Origin: Stutzerimonas kunmingensis
GTDB taxonomy: Bacteria; Pseudomonadota; Gammaproteobacteria; Pseudomonadales; Pseudomonadaceae
DNA length: 64,000 nucleotides
Direction of reading: 5' to 3'
NCBI RefSeq assembly: GCF_002929225.1
Contig: NZ_PISM01000004.1
Location: 1-64,000, forward strand
This document shows positions 62,848 to 64,000 of this stretch, piece by piece. The first letter of the stretch is position 1. Each line of letters starts with the position of its first letter. The translations under genes and the position numbers were made by a program. The notes below the pieces were generated by a model that saw only the letters and a program-made list of their open reading frames with translations, searched no databases and was not told the origin of the DNA.

Positions 62848-63756
62848 ATGGCCTATCGAATACGCCCAGCGCGCAATGCTGCCAAAGAGGTGCGCAAGGC
62901 CGCGCTGGGGCGCATCAACAAGGCGATCCAGGCGCTCTGTGTCGAGCCGTCCGAGCGGGCCGAGGGCGTGCACCAGGCGCGCAAGCGCTTCAAGGAATTG
63001 CGCGCGCTGCTGCGGCTGGTGCGTGAACCGCTCGGTGCGCATTTCAACGTTGACAATCGTCGGCTGCGCGATGCCGGACGACGCCTGGCCGAGTCACGCG
63101 ATGCCGCCGCCATGCTGGAAAGCTGGGACGCCCTGGCGCGCACCGATCAGCCACTGTTCGTCAGCGATGCGTTCCGCCAGATCCGTCTGCGCCTGCAGCA
63201 GCGCGCCGCGCCGGATGGTGAGGTGCATAGCGGCTTCGACGTGGAAGTGACGCAGGTGCTGGGTGACCTGCGCGCACTGACTCGAGACGTGCAGCACTGG
63301 AAATTGCCGGGCAAAGGCTTCGGCTTGCTCGCCGCGGGCTTTCGGCGAACCTATGCCGACGGTGTGCGGGATCTCGCACGTGCGCAAAAGGCGGACTCGG
63401 ATGAGTTGCTTCACGAATGGCGCAAGCGGGTGAAGGACCACTGGTATCACTGCCAGCTGCTGTCTCCGTGCTGGCCGGATGCGCTGGAAACTCGCGCGGA
63501 ACAGCTCAAGCAGGTCGCCGACGCGCTGGGTGACGACCATGACCTGGCGGTGATGACTGAGCTGATGCAGGGCGAGCCCGAGCTGTTCGGTACACCAGAT
63601 ACCCGTGAAGCGGTGCAGCGCTGTATCGAACAGCGGCGGGCGCAATTGCAGCAGCGCGCGCTGCGCCTGGGCCGCCGCTTGTATGCCGAACCGCCAAAGG
63701 CGCTGGCGGAGCGGGTCGGGGCGTACTGGCGTATCGCACGTAAGGAATCGGAATAA
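62848..63756 (+). CDS. CHAD domain protein
   Basis: A 302-residue helical protein rich in conserved His, Arg and Lys: EGVHQARKRFKELRALLRLVR (core quoted within limits), SRDAAAMLESWDAL, LLHEWRKRVKDHWYHCQLL, ADALGDDHDLAVM. CHAD domains bind inorganic polyphosphate granules in studied cases. No CYTH domain is fused or adjacent. GAGGGAT lies about 8 bases before the ATG. Confidence 0.88.
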   Translation: MAYRIRPARNAAKEVRKAALGRINKAIQALCVEPSERAEGVHQARKRFKELRALLRLVREPLGAHFNVDNRRLRDAGRRLAESRDAAAMLESWDALARTDQPLFVSDAFRQIRLRLQQRAAPDGEVHSGFDVEVTQVLGDLRALTRDVQHWKLPGKGFGLLAAGFRRTYADGVRDLARAQKADSDELLHEWRKRVKDHWYHCQLLSPCWPDALETRAEQLKQVADALGDDHDLAVMTELMQGEPELFGTPDTREAVQRCIEQRRAQLQQRALRLGRRLYAEPPKALAERVGAYWRIARKESE

Positions 63757-63902
63757 TAGGAGCACGCCTCGACGAGGCCATTCTCGGGGAAGCGCGGACC
63801 GCCTCGTTCAGGTCGGGAACGAGGGGTCCAACCGCTGGCGCGTTGACCTGAACGGATGGTTTGGACACCGCCTTCAGGACACACGGGCAAAGCGCTGCCG
63901 GC

Positions 63903-64000
63903 TCAGCCGGCGACCAGCACCCGTATTGCCTCCAATCGCAAGGCGGCCTTTTCCAGTGCTGCCAGACCGTCTTCGCGCTGCTGACGCAGGGCTTCGATCT
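63903..64000 (-). CDS. 3' end of an unidentified gene
   Basis: The last 31 codons of a minus-strand gene run in from the window edge and stop with TGA at 63903-63905. The peptide ([20 protein letters not shown], then [11 protein letters not shown]) is helical with heptad character. It is too short to identify. The frame and strand are supported by codon usage typical of the neighbouring genes only. Confidence 0.5.
   Translation of the reverse strand, partial: IEALRQQREDGLAALEKAALRLEAIRVLVAG

Overview
The window reads as a chromosomal stretch of a GC-rich gammaproteobacterium, most likely a Pseudomonas of the stutzeri group (Stutzerimonas). This rests on recognisable families and gene order (uvrB-gltX beside an aromatic aminotransferase; argF with an fbpC-type ATPase and grxD nearby; a livK/H/M/G/F (bra) operon; a complete MSHA pilus locus; Pseudomonas-type REPIN palindromes), not on a database search.

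Bases 1 to about 8180 look like the remnant of an integrative conjugative element or genomic island. It is AT-richer than the rest and carries a split small membrane protein, a Cys-His-Asp (transglutaminase/papain-like) protein, an AlbA_2 (Schlafen-type) protein, a PD-(D/E)XK nuclease-like protein and, divergent from it, an SMC/Rad50-like ATPase with a CxxC hook. The last three are a plausible uncharacterised defence module. The island ends in a truncated ICE-type radC whose first ~99 codons are fused in frame to a chromosomal CHASE4-PAS-GGDEF-EAL gene that has lost its first membrane helix.

From 11 to 24.4 kb is core genome: a Tat-exported multicopper oxidase, tadA, fbpC, argF, grxD, a VanZ-like protein, tRNA-Asn beside a 102-bp direct repeat containing a copy of its 3' end, an aromatic aminotransferase, uvrB, gltX, a tRNA array (Ala-Glu-Ala-Glu) behind a near-consensus promoter, a hotdog thioesterase, a small exported protein and dinB.

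From 24.7 to 42.1 kb is one long co-directional MSHA pilus operon: mshI, a PilN-like gene, mshJKLMN, mshE (with an N-terminal c-di-GMP-binding MshEN signature), mshG, then a block of prepilins and minor pilins (mshB, mshA, mshC, an extra prepilin, mshD, mshO, mshP) and the large surface protein mshQ. Palindromic repeats sit at several pilin gene junctions. One REPIN of 66 bp lies in frame inside the mshP leader. mshA, mshC and mshQ are visibly AT-richer than the assembly genes.

From 42.4 to 64 kb: a META/HslJ lipoprotein and a CxxC protein, a secreted dienelactone hydrolase, the branched-chain amino acid ABC operon whose binding-protein gene (braC/livK) is broken by a 17-bp tandem duplication, a DUF2288 protein, a CHASE2 protein / small exported protein / M48 metalloprotease trio, a phosphonate/selenate-type ABC transporter, uppP, a glyoxylate-type reductase with hydroxypyruvate isomerase, an MFS transporter, a YegD-like Hsp70, a CHAD protein and the 3' end of an unidentified gene.
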